Origin: Deltaproteobacteria bacterium
Lineage (GTDB): Bacteria; Myxococcota_A; UBA9042; PHBI01
Assembly: GCA_020632715.1 (NCBI GenBank)
Contig: JACKFA010000001.1
Location: 1,302,001 to 1,366,000 of the forward strand
DNA length: 64,000 nucleotides
Direction: 5' to 3'
Part shown: positions 1 to 9,891 of the stretch, one piece after another
Numbering within the stretch: the first letter of the stretch is position 1
Layout of the letters: each line of letters starts with the position of its first letter
The notes under the pieces: model-generated
Told to the model about the DNA's origin: nothing
The model's input: the letters and a program-made list of their open reading frames with translations, nothing else
Databases searched by the model: none
Program-made: the position numbers and the translations under genes

Positions 1-2
1 GC

Positions 3-3000
3 TGGCTCACGCCGTTCAACACGGCCGCCTACGACCCGAGCGGCCAGTGCGCGGCCGCCAACGAGACCAACAAGTGCGACGGCTCCATCGCCATGTCCTA
101 CGCGGACACCGGCATCTTCTACTCGACCGACGCGCGCACGGCCGTCTTCGCGTCGGGCGCCGAGCGCGTGAAGCAGGGCACGAACGGCTACAAGATCAAC
201 CCGACCGGCGCAGGCCAGATCAACCCGACCTTCGGGCAGACCCAGGCCACCACGCACAACCTCTGGGACGCCGACCAGACCAACGCCTTCGGCTCCATCC
301 AGAGCGCGATCAACGCCCTCTCCGCGCCGAAGTCGGCCGCCGCCTCCGTCACCGTCACCGCGAAGGGCCCCATGCCCTTCAACGCCGGCAGCGCCGTCGC
401 CGGCCCCGACTCGGGCTACAAGCTCGACAACACCGGCAACGTCGGCCCCTGGCGCCGCGTCGCCTACGCCGGCTCCCGGGTCGGCAACACCGACGAGGGC
501 CCCGCCACGAGCGCCACGAAGTCGCGCTTCGGCCAGAGCGGGAACCTCGTCGTCGGCGGGCCGACCGACGGGGGCTTCGCGCTCTCCACCGACTCGCCGC
601 TCCCGGTCGCGACCAACGCCGTGCGCTTCGCCGTCGGGCGCCTCCAGGTGGGCGAGCTGCGCTACGTGAAGATCTCCGTGCGCCTCCTCGCCGACGCGCC
701 CGCGACCGGCATCGTCTCGAACTCCGAGGTCTTCGGCGGCGACGCCGCCTCCGAGGCCGGCGAGACCGGCTGGGACCTCACCTGGCGCTACCACGTGCCG
801 AGCGTCGCCGACAACAACACCAACCTCTACGTGCTCGAGGAGGTCGTCGCCGTCGACGGGCAGCCCTTCACCGGCACCATCGTGCCGAGCGGCCACACCG
901 TCACCTACCGCATCAGCTACTACAACACCGGCAACGTCCCGCAGCACGACGTCGTCCTGAAGACGGAGCTCCCGACGCAGATGACCGGCACGGCGACCTT
1001 CCGCCACGCCCTCGGCACGAGCGTGCTCCCGGCGAGCCCGGCGAGCGCCGGCCCAGGCGCCACCGTCACCTTCGCCACCATCCCCGTCCTGAACAGCGGC
1101 GGCGGCGGCGCCGTCCTCGTGGACCTCGTCCCGAGCGCCGCGAGCGGCACCATGGTGCTGAACCGCGCCACCCTCGAGAGCACCGAGATCCCCGACCCCG
1201 TCTACTCGAACGCGCCCATCATCATCGGGACGCGCGCCTTCCTCGTCGCGACAGAGACCGTCACCCCCGCGAGCGCCAAGCCCGGCGACACCGTCCACTA
1301 CACGATCACCGTGAAGAACACGGGCTTCTCGAGCGCGACCGGCCTCGCCATCACGAACTGGCTCCCGACCGCCAACGCCACCACCGGCAACCAGCAGCGC
1401 TTCCGCTTCCAGACCGGCACGAGCGTCGTCACCGGCCTCGCGAACGTCACGCCCACGGTGACGGCGCCCACGACCGTGGCGCCCTTCGACGGGGTCAACC
1501 GCGACCAGCTCCGCTGGGCCTTCAACGCGAGCACGGCGCTCGCGTCCGGCGCGACCGCCACCATCACCTTCGACGCCAAGGTCGGCACGAGCGTCGCGCG
1601 CCGCGCCGCGCCCTACCTCGCCGACCTGAAGGTCGACTACGACGACGGCGCCAACGACACCTACGCCCCGGCCTACAACGTCGCGCCCGTGAGCGTCGGC
1701 GCGTCCCTGAGCGGCACCCTCTTCGAGGACACGGGCTGGACCGGCGGCCCAGGCCGCTCGCGCGGTGTCGCCGGGGGCGCGGCGGTCGGGATCCCCGCGG
1801 CGCGCGTCGAGCTCTACGACGGCGCCGGCGCCTTCGTCGCCGCGACCTACAGCGACGGCGCGGGCGCGTACCGCTTCGACGGGCTCTCCGCCCCGAGCTA
1901 CACCGTGCGCGTCGTGACCGCGAGCGTCGGCGACGCCGACTCGCCGCCGGCCGCGGGCGTCGCCCCGGGCGCGAGCGCCGTGCCGGTCGAGATCTTCGAG
2001 AGCGACGGGACCGCCTCGCGCGGCGACCAGGTCGGCGGCGACGTCCCGCGCCTCCCGGACGCGCCGGCGAACACGACGTCGGCGACGCTCGCGTCGCTCA
2101 CGACCGCGAGCGCCGCGCCGCACGCGACCGTGACGGTGGCCGTCCCCGACGGCGGGCAGGAGGGCGTCGACCTCGGCTTCAGCTACGTCGCCGTCGTGAA
2201 CACGCGCCCGAGCGGGCAGGGGAGCCTCGACCAGTTCATCCGCAACGCGAACGCCATCAGCGGGCCGAACGCCGCGGTCTTCATGATCCCGAGCGCCACC
2301 GACCCGCTCGGCCGCGCGGCCGACCCGGGCTTCGCGAGCGGCGTCGCCACCATCACCGCCGGCACGGCGCTCGCGACCATCACCGACGCCGGCACCGTCA
2401 TCGACGGCGCCAGCCAGACCGCGAACGTCGGCGATACGAACCCCGGCGAGCTCGGCGCGGGCGGTGTCGTCGGCGTCCCGGCCGCCGCGCTCGCGAAGGT
2501 CGCGGCGCCCGAGATCGCGATCGTCGGCGACGGCGCGGTCGACGCCGGGCTCCGCGTCGCCGCGAGCGACTGCGCCGTGAAGCACGTCGCCGTCCACGGC
2601 TTCGGCGGCCCCGTCGGCACCGGCGCCGACGTGCTCGTCGACGCCGCGGGCGCCGGCTTCGTCGTCGAGGGCTGCGTCATCGGCGCGACCGCGGCCGGTT
2701 TCGCCGCCCCCGCCGCGCTCAGCCGCGGCAACGGCGTCCGCGCGAGCGGCGCTGCCGGCGGCGCCGTGCGCGCCTCCCTCGTGGGCCCGGTGCGCGGGGC
2801 CGCGGTGAGCTTCGTGGGCGCGAGCGGCTGGACCGTGACGGGCGTCGAGGTCCGCGGCGCCGTGAAGGACGGCGTCATCGCCGCCGGGAGCGCCGATCTG
2901 CACGTCGCGAACACGCTCGTCGCGACCGTCGGCGGCGCCGGCGTCCGCACCGACGAGTTCAGCGCCGGCCTCCAGGTGAGCGGCGTCACCATCACCGAGA

Positions 3001-6000
3001 GCGGCCGCAGCACCAGCCAGCCCGCCGACGGCGTGCGCCTCTCCGGCGACGACGCCCAGGTCACGGGCTCGGTCGTCACCGGCAGCCACGGCGCCGGCGT
3101 CGCCGTCACCGCGAGCGCCGAGCGCGCCACGATCCGCCTCAACAGCCTCCACGACAACGGCGTCGCCGCGAACCTCGACGGCGCTCCGGCCACGGGCCAG
3201 CTCGGCATCGACCTGCGCGCGGCCGCCGACGGCGTCGCCGGCGCCGCGCCCTTCGTCACGAAGAACGACGCGGCCGACGCCGACGCAGGCGGGAACGGGC
3301 TCCTCAACTTCCCCGTGCTCCGCGAGGCCACCCTCGCCGGCGGCACGCTCACGCTCTCCGGCTGGGCGCCGGCCGGCGCGACCCTCGACGTCTACGTCGC
3401 CGACGCCGACCCGTCGGGCTTCGGCGAGGGCGCGACCTTCGTGCTCACCCGCGTCGAGGGCGCCGGCGACGACGGCGACGCCACGACGAGCGCCTACTCG
3501 GGCCTCGTGAACGGCCTCGACCAGGGCGCCGACACCGCCCCGCGCTTCACCTTCGCGGTGGCGGTGCCCGCGGGCGTCGCCGTCGGCACGAAGCTGACGG
3601 CCACGGCGACCGTCGGCGGCGCGACCTCCGAGTTCAGCGGGCGCGTGACCGTCGCCCCGACGTGCGGCCCGTGCCCGGCGGAGCGCCCGATCTGCGACCT
3701 CGCGACGCTCGCGTGCGTCGCCTGCCAGGACACGGCCGTCGGCGCCGCGGACAACGGCTGCGCGGGCGCGTCGCCCGTGTGCGACGCCACGCTCGCCGCG
3801 AGCGCCTGCGTCCTCTGCGAGGACGACGAGGCCGGCGCCCTGACCGACTTCGGGTGCGCCGCCTCGGCCCCGCTCTGCGACGTCGGCGCCGGCGGCGCGC
3901 GCCGCTGCGTGCAGTGCCTCCAGGACGCCGACTGCCCGTCCTCGCGCTGCGACCTCGCGACCAACACCTGCGAGCTCTGCGGCGACACCGCGAGCGCTGC
4001 GACCGACGCCGGCTGCGGCGGCGCGACCCCCGTCTGCGACGAGGGCGCGAGCCCGAACGGCTGCGTCCCCTGCGAGGACAGCGCGAGCGGCTCGGCGCTC
4101 GACTTCGGCTGCGCCGCCTCGGCGCCCATCTGCAACATCGCCGCGGGCGGCGCCCGCGCCTGCGTCCAGTGCAACTCGAACGCCGACTGCGGCGGCGGCG
4201 CCTGCGACGTCGGCACCCACACCTGCGCGCCGTGCCTCGACACCGCCTCGGGCGGGGTCGACGCCGGCTGCTCGGCGGCGGCGCCCGTGTGCGACGTGAC
4301 CGGCGCGAGCCACGTCTGCGTCGCCTGTGAGGACTCGGCCGCCGGCGGCGGCGCCGACTTCGGCTGCCCAGCCAGCGCCCCGCTCTGCGAGCCGGGAGCG
4401 GACGGCGCGCCGCGCTGCCTCGCGTGCCGCGACGACCAGGTGGGCGCGGCCACCGACGCCGGCTGCGGCGCCGGCCTCCCGCTGTGCGTGACCGACGCCG
4501 CGGGCGAGCCGACGTGCGTCCAGTGCGTCGTCGACGGCGACTGCGGCACGGGCCGCTGCGAGGCGGGCCTCTGCGGCGCCGTGCGCGCCTGGGACGACGA
4601 GGCCACGACCCCCGAGGACGTGCCCGTGCTCATCGCGGTCCTCGCGAACGACCGCGGCCCGGCGGGCGTCGTGCTCCGCGACCCGCGCGTCGTCCGCGCC
4701 CCGCGCCACGGCGAGGCCCACGCGCTCACTGACGGCACCGTCCTCTACACGCCGGCGCCGGGCTACTCGGGCGTCGACGACTTCACCTACGAGGTGTGCG
4801 TCGCGGGGACGTGCGACGAGGCGGTCGTGAGCGTCGCGGTGACGCCGGTCGCGGACGCGCCGGTGGCCGCGGACGACGTCGCCAGCACGCCGAAGGACAC
4901 GCCGGTCGTCGTGGACGTGCTCGCGAACGACGGCGACGGCGACGGCGATCCCCTCGCCATCGGTGAGCTCGGCGTGCCGACCGCGGGCGCGGCCGAGATC
5001 GTGGACGGCCGCGCGCGCTACACGCCGCCCGCCGGCTTCGAGGGCGTCGCGACCTTCACCTACACCGCGTGCGACCCCGGCGGCCTCTGCGACGAGGCGA
5101 CGGTGACCGTGCGCGTCGGCGAGGCGAACGTCGCCCCCGTGGCGGTCGACGACGCGGCCGCGATGGACGAGGACGGGCCTCCCGTCGTCATCGCCGTGCT
5201 CGACAACGACAGCGATCCCGACGGCGACGCGCTCGTCGTGGGGAGCGTCGGCCCGCCGGCGCACGGCGTCGCGACGATCGACCCCTCGGGCGGCGTCGCG
5301 TACGCTCCCGCGCGCGACTTCTTCGGCCGCGACGCGTTCGTCTACGCGGCGTGCGACCCGGGCGGCGCCTGCGCGACGGCGCTCGTCATCGTGGACGTGG
5401 CCCCCGTCGACGACGCGCCGGTCGCGGTCGACGACCGGGTGACGACGCAGGTGGGCGTGCCGGTCGCGGTCGCCGTGCTCGACAACGACGGCGATCCCGA
5501 CGGCGACGCGCTCGTCGTGGCCTCGGTCGGCGCGCCGCAGGACGGCGAGGCGGCGGTCGCGCAGGGCGCGCTCGACGTGGTCTACACGCCGCCCGCGGGC
5601 TTCGTCGGCGAGGTCGCGTTCGGCTACACGGCGTGCGATCCGGGCGGCCTCTGCGCGGACGCGACGGTCGTCGTCTTCGTGCTCGACGGCGACAACGGCG
5701 CGCCGGTCGCGGCGGACGACCGCTACGTCGTGCCGGCGGACGCGGCGAGCCCGCTCGACGTGCTCGCGAACGACAGCGACCCCGACGGCGACGCGATCGT
5801 CATCGCGGACGTGCAGCAGCCGCCGAGCGGCGACGTGACGGTCGCGGCGGGGGGCGGGCTCCTCTTCACGCCGCGCGCGGGCTTCGTCGGCGAGGAGACC
5901 TTCGTCTACACGGTGTGCGACGACAAGGCCGCCTGCGACACGGCGACGGTCACGCTCGTGCCGGTGCCGGTCGACGGCAACGCGCCGCCGGCGCCCGGTG

Positions 6001-7547
6001 ACGACGTGGTGGTCACGGACGAGGACACGCCGGTGCTCATCGACGTGCTCGGCAACGACGCGGACCCCGACGGGGACGCGCTCATCGGCCCGGTCATCAC
6101 CGACGCGCCCTGGCACGGGCGGCTCGAGGAGAACGCCGACGCCACCGTGCTCTTCGTGCCCGACGCGGACTTCGACGGCGAGGACGCCTTCGTCTACGAG
6201 GTGTGCGACGCGGCCGGGGCCTGCGCGGAGGCCGTGGTGCGGGTCATCGTCGTGCCGGCGGGGGATCCGCCCGTCGCGGCGGACGACCGCACCGCCACCG
6301 CGAGGAACCAGCCCGTGACGGTGCGGGTGCTCGTGAACGACGTCGACCCCGACGGCGACGCGCTCGTCGTGGGCGCGGTCGGCGGCCCGCGGCGCGGCAC
6401 GGCGGAGCGCGTGGACGACCAGACCGTGAGCTACCGGCCGTCGCCGGCGTTCGCCGGGGAGGACAGCTTCACCTACGAGGCGTGCGACCCGGGCGGGGCG
6501 TGCGCGGAGGCGCTGGTCATCGTGACGGTCGGCGACGGGGAGGGCCCGCCGCTCGCGGCGGACGACGCGATCGCCGTCGAGGAGGGCGCGGACCCCGTCG
6601 CGGTCGACGTCCTCGCGAACGACAGCGACCCGGACGGCGACGCGCTCACGGTGGACGGGGCGGGGCCGGCGCGGCACGGGCGCGTGGTCATCGGCGCCGA
6701 CGGGCGGCCGACCTACGCGCCGGCGGCGGGCTTCGCGGGCGAGGACCGCTTCCCGTACACGGCGTGCGACGGGCGCGGCGGCTGCGCGAGCGCGGTCGTG
6801 GTCGTGACGGTCGGCGGCGTGAACGACGCGCCGTGGGCCATCGACGACGTGGTCGTGGCGGCGCCGGGGGCGACGGTGGTCGTGGCGGCGCTCGACAACG
6901 ACGTGGACCCGGACGGCGATCCGCTCGTGGTGGGCGCGGTCGGCGCGCCGGAGGCCGGCACGGCGGGCGCCGTGACGGGCGGCGGGATCCAGGTGCAGGT
7001 GCCGGCGGACTTCGCCGGGCGGCTCCGCTTCGGGTACGAGGCGTGCGACCCGGGCGGGGCGTGCGCGGAGGCGTCGGTGACGGTCCTCGTGGCGGCGGGC
7101 GGGAACGCGCCGCCGGTGGCCGAGGACGACGTGTACCGGCGGGTCGACGACACGCCGTCGGAGCTCCCCATCGGCGACAACGACAGCGACCCGGACGGCG
7201 ATCCGACCTACGTCCTCGCGGTGCGGCAGCCCAAGGAGGCGCGCGTGGCGCTCACGGGCGGCGGGGCGCTCCGCTTCGAGCCGGTGGCGGGCACGGTGGG
7301 CGAGGTGCGCTTCGTCTACACGCGCTGCGATCTGCGCGGCGCGTGCGACGACGCGGTCGTGACCGTGACGATCGGCCCCGAGGACCCCGACACGCCGGAC
7401 GACCCGTCGAACCCGGACGGCCCCGACCGGACGACGGTGCTCATCCAGGGCGGGGCGTGCGACGGCGGCGGCGCCGGGGGCGGCTGGGCGTGGCTCGCGG
7501 CGCTCGCGCTGGGGGGCCTGGCGATCACGCGTCGGCGGCGGGCGTAG
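3..7547 (+). CDS. Giant secreted Ig-like/beta-helix surface protein with MYXO-CTERM-like tail (5' end outside window)
   Basis: The frame is open to the left edge, so the N-terminus and any signal peptide are missing; about 2,500 residues are visible. Counting from the Met at 93, the order is: DUF11-like repeats (roughly 230-530, with KPGDTVHYTITVKNTG), an SdrD-B-like carboxypeptidase-regulatory fold (about 540-620), a right-handed beta-helix-like stretch (about 700-1100), a Cys-rich block of repeated CVxCxD/CD units (about 1190-1495), then ten Ig-like repeats (about 1500-2425), each starting near an ADD and carrying VLxNDxDPDGDxL and a C-x5-C pair. The tail has Cys, a Gly-rich spacer, a hydrophobic helix and RRRR, as in MYXO-CTERM sorting signals. 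It is inferred to be a cell-surface or outer-membrane-displayed adhesin-like protein. The enzymatic role, if any, is unknown. Confidence 0.88.
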   Translation, partial: WLTPFNTAAYDPSGQCAAANETNKCDGSIAMSYADTGIFYSTDARTAVFASGAERVKQGTNGYKINPTGAGQINPTFGQTQATTHNLWDADQTNAFGSIQSAINALSAPKSAAASVTVTAKGPMPFNAGSAVAGPDSGYKLDNTGNVGPWRRVAYAGSRVGNTDEGPATSATKSRFGQSGNLVVGGPTDGGFALSTDSPLPVATNAVRFAVGRLQVGELRYVKISVRLLADAPATGIVSNSEVFGGDAASEAGETGWDLTWRYHVPSVADNNTNLYVLEEVVAVDGQPFTGTIVPSGHTVTYRISYYNTGNVPQHDVVLKTELPTQMTGTATFRHALGTSVLPASPASAGPGATVTFATIPVLNSGGGGAVLVDLVPSAASGTMVLNRATLESTEIPDPVYSNAPIIIGTRAFLVATETVTPASAKPGDTVHYTITVKNTGFSSATGLAITNWLPTANATTGNQQRFRFQTGTSVVTGLANVTPTVTAPTTVAPFDGVNRDQLRWAFNASTALASGATATITFDAKVGTSVARRAAPYLADLKVDYDDGANDTYAPAYNVAPVSVGASLSGTLFEDTGWTGGPGRSRGVAGGAAVGIPAARVELYDGAGAFVAATYSDGAGAYRFDGLSAPSYTVRVVTASVGDADSPPAAGVAPGASAVPVEIFESDGTASRGDQVGGDVPRLPDAPANTTSATLASLTTASAAPHATVTVAVPDGGQEGVDLGFSYVAVVNTRPSGQGSLDQFIRNANAISGPNAAVFMIPSATDPLGRAADPGFASGVATITAGTALATITDAGTVIDGASQTANVGDTNPGELGAGGVVGVPAAALAKVAAPEIAIVGDGAVDAGLRVAASDCAVKHVAVHGFGGPVGTGADVLVDAAGAGFVVEGCVIGATAAGFAAPAALSRGNGVRASGAAGGAVRASLVGPVRGAAVSFVGASGWTVTGVEVRGAVKDGVIAAGSADLHVANTLVATVGGAGVRTDEFSAGLQVSGVTITESGRSTSQPADGVRLSGDDAQVTGSVVTGSHGAGVAVTASAERATIRLNSLHDNGVAANLDGAPATGQLGIDLRAAADGVAGAAPFVTKNDAADADAGGNGLLNFPVLREATLAGGTLTLSGWAPAGATLDVYVADADPSGFGEGATFVLTRVEGAGDDGDATTSAYSGLVNGLDQGADTAPRFTFAVAVPAGVAVGTKLTATATVGGATSEFSGRVTVAPTCGPCPAERPICDLATLACVACQDTAVGAADNGCAGASPVCDATLAASACVLCEDDEAGALTDFGCAASAPLCDVGAGGARRCVQCLQDADCPSSRCDLATNTCELCGDTASAATDAGCGGATPVCDEGASPNGCVPCEDSASGSALDFGCAASAPICNIAAGGARACVQCNSNADCGGGACDVGTHTCAPCLDTASGGVDAGCSAAAPVCDVTGASHVCVACEDSAAGGGADFGCPASAPLCEPGADGAPRCLACRDDQVGAATDAGCGAGLPLCVTDAAGEPTCVQCVVDGDCGTGRCEAGLCGAVRAWDDEATTPEDVPVLIAVLANDRGPAGVVLRDPRVVRAPRHGEAHALTDGTVLYTPAPGYSGVDDFTYEVCVAGTCDEAVVSVAVTPVADAPVAADDVASTPKDTPVVVDVLANDGDGDGDPLAIGELGVPTAGAAEIVDGRARYTPPAGFEGVATFTYTACDPGGLCDEATVTVRVGEANVAPVAVDDAAAMDEDGPPVVIAVLDNDSDPDGDALVVGSVGPPAHGVATIDPSGGVAYAPARDFFGRDAFVYAACDPGGACATALVIVDVAPVDDAPVAVDDRVTTQVGVPVAVAVLDNDGDPDGDALVVASVGAPQDGEAAVAQGALDVVYTPPAGFVGEVAFGYTACDPGGLCADATVVVFVLDGDNGAPVAADDRYVVPADAASPLDVLANDSDPDGDAIVIADVQQPPSGDVTVAAGGGLLFTPRAGFVGEETFVYTVCDDKAACDTATVTLVPVPVDGNAPPAPGDDVVVTDEDTPVLIDVLGNDADPDGDALIGPVITDAPWHGRLEENADATVLFVPDADFDGEDAFVYEVCDAAGACAEAVVRVIVVPAGDPPVAADDRTATARNQPVTVRVLVNDVDPDGDALVVGAVGGPRRGTAERVDDQTVSYRPSPAFAGEDSFTYEACDPGGACAEALVIVTVGDGEGPPLAADDAIAVEEGADPVAVDVLANDSDPDGDALTVDGAGPARHGRVVIGADGRPTYAPAAGFAGEDRFPYTACDGRGGCASAVVVVTVGGVNDAPWAIDDVVVAAPGATVVVAALDNDVDPDGDPLVVGAVGAPEAGTAGAVTGGGIQVQVPADFAGRLRFGYEACDPGGACAEASVTVLVAAGGNAPPVAEDDVYRRVDDTPSELPIGDNDSDPDGDPTYVLAVRQPKEARVALTGGGALRFEPVAGTVGEVRFVYTRCDLRGACDDAVVTVTIGPEDPDTPDDPSNPDGPDRTTVLIQGGACDGGGAGGGWAWLAALALGGLAITRRRRA

Positions 7548-7562
7548 CTGGATCGTCGCGGT

Positions 7563-7603
7563 GTCTCCGTGGCGGTGACCACGGAGACTGAGACACGGAG
7601 GAC
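7563..7603 (+). repeat. Copy of the CCACGGAGACACGGAG repeat family with stem-loop
   Basis: GTCTCCGTGG (7563-7572) pairs with CCACGGAGAC (7579-7588), giving a 10-bp perfect stem with a 6-nt loop 16 nt after the giant gene. A second partial unit (GAGACACGGAGG) follows. The same sequence recurs at 18306, 18405, 34525/36044 (split by an IS), 36172, 36369, 62081 and 62274. There is no T-tract, so transcription termination is only possible. Confidence 0.7.
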
Positions 7604-7714
7604 GCACGGGGGGGAGAGAGGGCGCGCGCCCGCTTCCATGACAGCCGGGCCGGAATTGGTCATCCTCGTCGTCGCGGCGCGCCAGCCTGCGCCGCGACGA
7701 CGGAGGAACGACCC

Positions 7715-8161
7715 ATGCCAGCGAACGCCATCGTCACGCCGCGGCTCATCGTGCGCGAGGCCGACAAGGCCATCGCGTTCTACACGAACGTCTTCGGCGC
7801 GCGCGAGAGGCACCGCTTCACGATGCCCGACGGGCGCATCATCGACGCGGAGCTCATCTTCGAGAACGGCTCCGGCCTGACGCTGACGAGCGAGGACAAG
7901 GACAACCAGAACGTCGCGCCGAAGAGCCTCGGCGGGAGCGCGGTCATCCTGTCGCTCGCGACCGTCGACCCCGACGCGGTCTGCAAGCGCGCGGTGGCCG
8001 CCGGCGCGAAGGTCGTCTTCCCCGTGGCCGACCAGTTCTACGGGCGCCGCGAGGGGCGCATCAAGGACCCGTTCGGGCACATCTGGATCCTCTCGAAGAC
8101 CATCGAGGACCTGACGCCGGCCGAGATCCAGGCGCGCGTCGACCAGTGGGCGAGCGCGTGA
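7715..8161 (+). CDS. VOC family protein, PhnB-like
   Basis: A 148-residue single-unit vicinal-oxygen-chelate protein of the PhnB/glyoxalase-bleomycin-resistance type. The N-terminal half reads as a VOC beta-alpha-beta unit (PRLIVREADKAIAFYTNVFG). The C-terminal half has the PhnB hallmark DQFYGRREGRIKDPFGHIW, followed by EDLTPAEIQARV. Family members bind metal and varied substrates, and the natural substrate cannot be read here. The start is ATG with CGGAGG 9 nt upstream. The next gene begins 25 nt downstream in the same direction, suggesting a small operon. Confidence 0.85.
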   Translation: MPANAIVTPRLIVREADKAIAFYTNVFGARERHRFTMPDGRIIDAELIFENGSGLTLTSEDKDNQNVAPKSLGGSAVILSLATVDPDAVCKRAVAAGAKVVFPVADQFYGRREGRIKDPFGHIWILSKTIEDLTPAEIQARVDQWASA

Positions 8162-8186
8162 CGCGGCGCGCTTCGCGCGGAGGACC

Positions 8187-9092
8187 ATGACGACCACGCT
8201 GACCCTCGTCGGGCCGACCCCGCGCCCGCTCGGCCGCCCCGTGCGCGCCGCGCGCTTCGCGCAGTTGGCGCCCCTGCTCGGCGTGCGCGACGACGACGCC
8301 GGCGCCTGGCCGGTCGCCGTCGCGGCGTGGCTCGCGCTCACGCACCACGCGCCGCGGGTCGTCGTGGCGGGCGGGCTCGAGGCCCTCGACGACGGCGACG
8401 ACACCGCGCTGATCGTGGCCCCGGGGCCTCGCGACGCCGCCGCGCGCCGCGCCCTCTGGGAGGGGCGGGGCGACACGCGCGCGCCGCTGCTCCTCGCCTG
8501 GGCGCCGGACGTCGACGCCGAGGAGATCGCCCTCGCCGGCGAGCGGAACGCGACGTTCTGGGCGCCGGGCGGCACCTTCCGCGCGCCGGGGCCGCCGCGG
8601 GGGCTCCCCGTGTGCGGTGCGTCAATCGCTGCCGCCCTCATCGCAGGCGACGTCCGGGCGGTCGACCGGTTCGTGGATCTCGCAGCGCAACATGGCGTGC
8701 TCCCGAGCGGCGTGCGCGTGCTCGAGCCGGCCGGGGACGGGCGCGCGCGGCTCCCCGAGGGAGCGCCGACGCCATACGTCGCGGCGCGACCGACGCCCGG
8801 GGGTGGGGGCGCGGGCGCCGCGGACGACCCGCTGCCCTCGCTCACGCGGGCGCTCGAGGCGCTGAAGGAGCGGGTCGCCTTCCGCGGGGCGCCCGGGGCG
8901 GCAGCCGTCGCGGCTCTCCGGCGCGAGGCGGAGCAGCTCCTCCGGGCCGAGGCGGCGAAGGGGCGCGTCACGGCCTGGGCGCTCGAGGTCGGCGTGCCCG
9001 AGGACGCGCCCGAGGACGTGATCATCGAGGCGCGGGTGCGCCTCCCGAGGCGCGTCGACCAGGTCGTGGTGCGGGTGGGCCGCCTCGAGTAG
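8187..9092 (+). CDS. Hypothetical protein (301 aa), Ala/Arg-rich
   Basis: I do not recognise a family. The ATG has GGAGG 4-5 nt upstream. There is no signal peptide or membrane segment, so it is probably cytoplasmic. Residues 75-160 alternate short hydrophobic strands and loops, a Pro/Gly-rich linker lies near 200-220, and the last 80 residues form one long helix followed by strands ending VRVGRLE. That helix-then-strand ending loosely resembles the C-terminal domain of contractile tail-sheath proteins, but no diagnostic motif is present and the length is short for a sheath. It is probably co-transcribed with the VOC gene upstream. Confidence 0.6.
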   Translation: MTTTLTLVGPTPRPLGRPVRAARFAQLAPLLGVRDDDAGAWPVAVAAWLALTHHAPRVVVAGGLEALDDGDDTALIVAPGPRDAAARRALWEGRGDTRAPLLLAWAPDVDAEEIALAGERNATFWAPGGTFRAPGPPRGLPVCGASIAAALIAGDVRAVDRFVDLAAQHGVLPSGVRVLEPAGDGRARLPEGAPTPYVAARPTPGGGGAGAADDPLPSLTRALEALKERVAFRGAPGAAAVAALRREAEQLLRAEAAKGRVTAWALEVGVPEDAPEDVIIEARVRLPRRVDQVVVRVGRLE

Positions 9093-9133
9093 CCCGCGAG
9101 ACGGCTGACGGCCGCTCCGGAGGCCGTCGCGGG
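9093..9133 (+). terminator. Strong hairpin without T-tract
   Basis: CCCGCGA (9093-9099) pairs with TCGCGGG (9127-9133), and inside it GACGGCC (9107-9113) pairs with GGCCGTC. The hairpin starts immediately after the stop codon of the 301-aa gene. Lack of a U-tract makes intrinsic termination uncertain. The remaining sequence to 9298 shows nothing else recognisable. Confidence 0.4.
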
Positions 9134-9298
9134 ATGCCCCGATCGCGTCCCGGCGGGGCGTTCTGCCGCGGCCACGCGCCGCGCCCCCGACAGGGCCCGA
9201 GCCGCCTCCGAGGCGCCCCACCTGCGCGTTCCCCCGCCCCCCGCGCGTCGGCACGGCCCTTGCCCGGGTCATGACCGGTTCGCATTCAGGAGAACGCC

Positions 9299-9826
9299 AT
9301 GAGCACGCGCCTTCACGACCCCCAGCTCCACGACCACGTCGGTCACGTCGAGACGCCCCGCCGGCGACGCTGGGGGTGGCTCCTCAACATCGCCCTCGTC
9401 GTCACGGCCGTCGCGGTCGTCGGCGGCCTCGCGACGGACATCGGCCCCTGGTACACGGCCCTCGAGAAGCCGGCCTTCAACCCGCCGAACTGGCTCTTCG
9501 GGCCCGTCTGGACGCTCCTCTACGCGCTCATGACCATCGCCGCCTGGCGCGTCGTCGAGTGCCGCGGCCCGCGCGCGGTCCGCCTTCAGCTCGCCCTCTT
9601 CTTCGGGCAGCTCGCGCTGAACCTCGCCTGGACCTTCCTCTTCTTCGGCGCGCACCGCCCCGACCTCGCGCTCGTCGACATCGTCGCGCTCGACGTCGCC
9701 GTCCTCGCCACCGGCTGGGCCTTCAGCCGCGTCGACCGCGTCGCCGCCTGGCTCCTCGTGCCCTACGCGGCGTGGATCGCCTTCGCCACGATCCTCAACG
9801 CCGCCATCGTGCACCTGAACCCGTAG
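9299..9826 (+). CDS. tspO: TspO/MBR (peripheral benzodiazepine receptor) family membrane protein
   Basis: A 175-residue integral membrane protein with five predicted hydrophobic segments after a ~25-residue hydrophilic, His/Arg-containing N-terminus. Family hallmarks are visible: WYTALEKPAFNPPNWLFGPVW in the first loop (tryptophan-rich, Pro-Pro), ALNLAWTFLFFG, and a final AAWIAFATILNAAI helix. TspO proteins bind porphyrins and tetrapyrroles and are linked to stress and redox regulation in bacteria. The start ATG has AGGAG 7 nt upstream. It is a stand-alone gene upstream of the pyruvate oxidoreductase, separated by a 240-bp regulatory gap. Confidence 0.92.
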   Translation: MSTRLHDPQLHDHVGHVETPRRRRWGWLLNIALVVTAVAVVGGLATDIGPWYTALEKPAFNPPNWLFGPVWTLLYALMTIAAWRVVECRGPRAVRLQLALFFGQLALNLAWTFLFFGAHRPDLALVDIVALDVAVLATGWAFSRVDRVAAWLLVPYAAWIAFATILNAAIVHLNP

Positions 9827-9891
9827 CGGGCCCGCGGTCTGGGCGCTCGCGCCCCCCATCGCGAGAGGTCGCCCAGCGTCGCGGCGCTCGC

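Noticed and set aside
47..4330. A 1,427-codon plus-strand frame overlapping the giant surface protein
   Set aside because: Almost only Arg, Pro, Gly, His; the Ig-like/beta-helix frame explains the same DNA.
8187..9092. Calling the 301-aa protein a tail sheath
   Set aside because: Only a vague C-terminal similarity; half the usual length and no conserved sheath motif, so kept as a low-interest question, not an annotation.
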